This document shows, piece after piece, positions 63,101-64,000 of a stretch of DNA of 64,000 nt (the first letter of the stretch is position 1; each line of letters starts with the position of its first letter). Made by a program: the position numbers and the translations under genes. The notes below the pieces were generated by a model, which had not been told where the DNA came from, made no database searches, and worked only from the letters and a program-made list of their open reading frames with translations. Origin of the DNA: Phoebastria nigripes (Eukaryota; Chordata; Aves; Procellariiformes; Diomedeidae); NCBI GenBank assembly GCA_035582835.1, contig JAYKAV010000489.1, positions 248,001 to 312,000 on the forward strand, in the 5' to 3' direction.

Positions 63101-64000
63101 TAGGCAGCAAAGGCTGAGTAAGAAGACCCTTGGGAGCCCCGCCACTTCTCCCTTTAATCTGATCAGCAAGCAGCATTCTTGTAATTCCCTCTAGGTCACT
63201 CTGAATTCCTGCAGTTTCTCAGCCAGGTTGAAGCCTTCCCTTTCAATATTAAATAATCTGCAGGCTTAGAGAAAGGAGCAGAGCAGGAGCAATGCAAGAC
63301 TTAGTTTATATCAGAAACCAACAGGAAACTGCCATATCCTTCTCCCAACACCTCTAAGGCTCAATAATTTTAAGTTACCTTGCATTGTGCTCTCTGCTCA
63401 TAAAATACTTTGCAAGGTCATTCTGTGGGGATGTTCTGTTGTGTGTTTAGCATAGCAGACACTGAGTGCGGCACCCTCATGATATATCTGTTAGCTTTAA
63501 TTGTTCCTGGCTTAATTTAGGTGAAGCAACAGTTTCAGTTTGTAACTCAGAGACACAGGACTGCTCTCTTTTCCAAAGGGATGAGAATTACACAGCCTGA
63601 GGCAGCTCAGAAAATCTTGATGTCTCCATTCAGTCAAGGAGGCAAGTCCGACATTGTGACTGCTAATGGCTAATCACAGCCTCCTGTCTGCCTGCCTGCT
63701 CTGTGGTCGGTTAGAGCTGGGTGGTTTCTGAAAGGACGCGTAAAGAGAAAAAAGGGACCTTATTTATGCATTAATCCAAGGCATCTAGAGAGCATCTTTA
63801 GAGCAATGCACCTGAAACCTTCTGTGTGAGAGCTGGGATATAAATATATCTAAGGATATATTTCCTAGAAGAGCTGAAGGCAAGTCAATACCAGCTACCA
63901 GTCTACATTCTATAGATCATAACTGCAGTAAAGACACAGTGGTACAACGCTTTAGAGTGACCTGCAGGCTTGTATTGCTCCCATCCCAGCCAAATCCTGC
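60151..64000. other. non-coding stretch, possible regulatory blocks
   Basis: No gene is recognised. Repeat-free patches at about 60,860-60,990 and 61,380-61,480 contain clustered TAAT/ATTA homeodomain-type words and even composition, which suggests but does not show conserved elements. One N lies at 60,807. From 62,000 to the end I see nothing nameable. Confidence 0.45.

Noticed and set aside
1..64000. tRNA, rRNA, CRISPR arrays, intact retroviruses or DNA transposons
   Set aside because: No cloverleaf with A/B boxes, no regularly spaced direct repeats, no paired LTRs and no transposase-like frame were seen on either strand. A by-eye reading can miss diverged cases.

Overview
The window looks like vertebrate nuclear DNA, most probably from a bird. 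The evidence is indirect. It holds a decayed CR1 (chicken repeat 1) LINE at 13,850-14,190 and a CR1-type 3' end at 46,461-46,516. It also holds several heavily mutated MIR-like and other ancient amniote repeat fragments, and has few interspersed repeats overall. There are no Alu, L1 or other mammal-specific elements, and no sign of bacterial or viral gene organisation. A large-intron or intergenic (gene-desert) setting fits best.

I recognise no protein-coding gene, rRNA, tRNA or known miRNA anywhere in the 64 kb. The open reading frames are what chance gives in 45-60% GC DNA. Several unrelated frames of 180-240 codons exist on both strands and none shows a recognisable family. The only exon-like object I would follow up is a 91-bp open segment at 53,401-53,491 with a good splice acceptor and a fair donor. 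It remains unassigned.

Layout. 1-13.7 kb is unique non-coding DNA with a G-rich purine tract (about 3,955-4,035), a pure A78 run (4,983-5,060) and a TATA/MEF2-like site (12,116-12,125). 13.7-14.2 kb has a poly-T run followed by the CR1 fragment. 14-32 kb is mostly unique DNA with an A82 run bracketed by an exact 15-bp duplication (22,029-22,161) and scattered ancient repeat fragments. 32.1-32.3 kb and 59.99-60.16 kb hold two copies of an unnamed two-part repeat. 34-53 kb has MIR-like fragments, a 5-N gap at 34,620 and an alternating TG/CG stretch at 39.9 kb. 46.9-47.3 kb resembles a conserved regulatory block. 56.2-57.5 kb is CpG-rich without a visible gene.

No genes can be shown to work together here. 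If the region has a function, it is most likely cis-regulatory. That is inference from sequence texture only; cross-species alignment would decide it.
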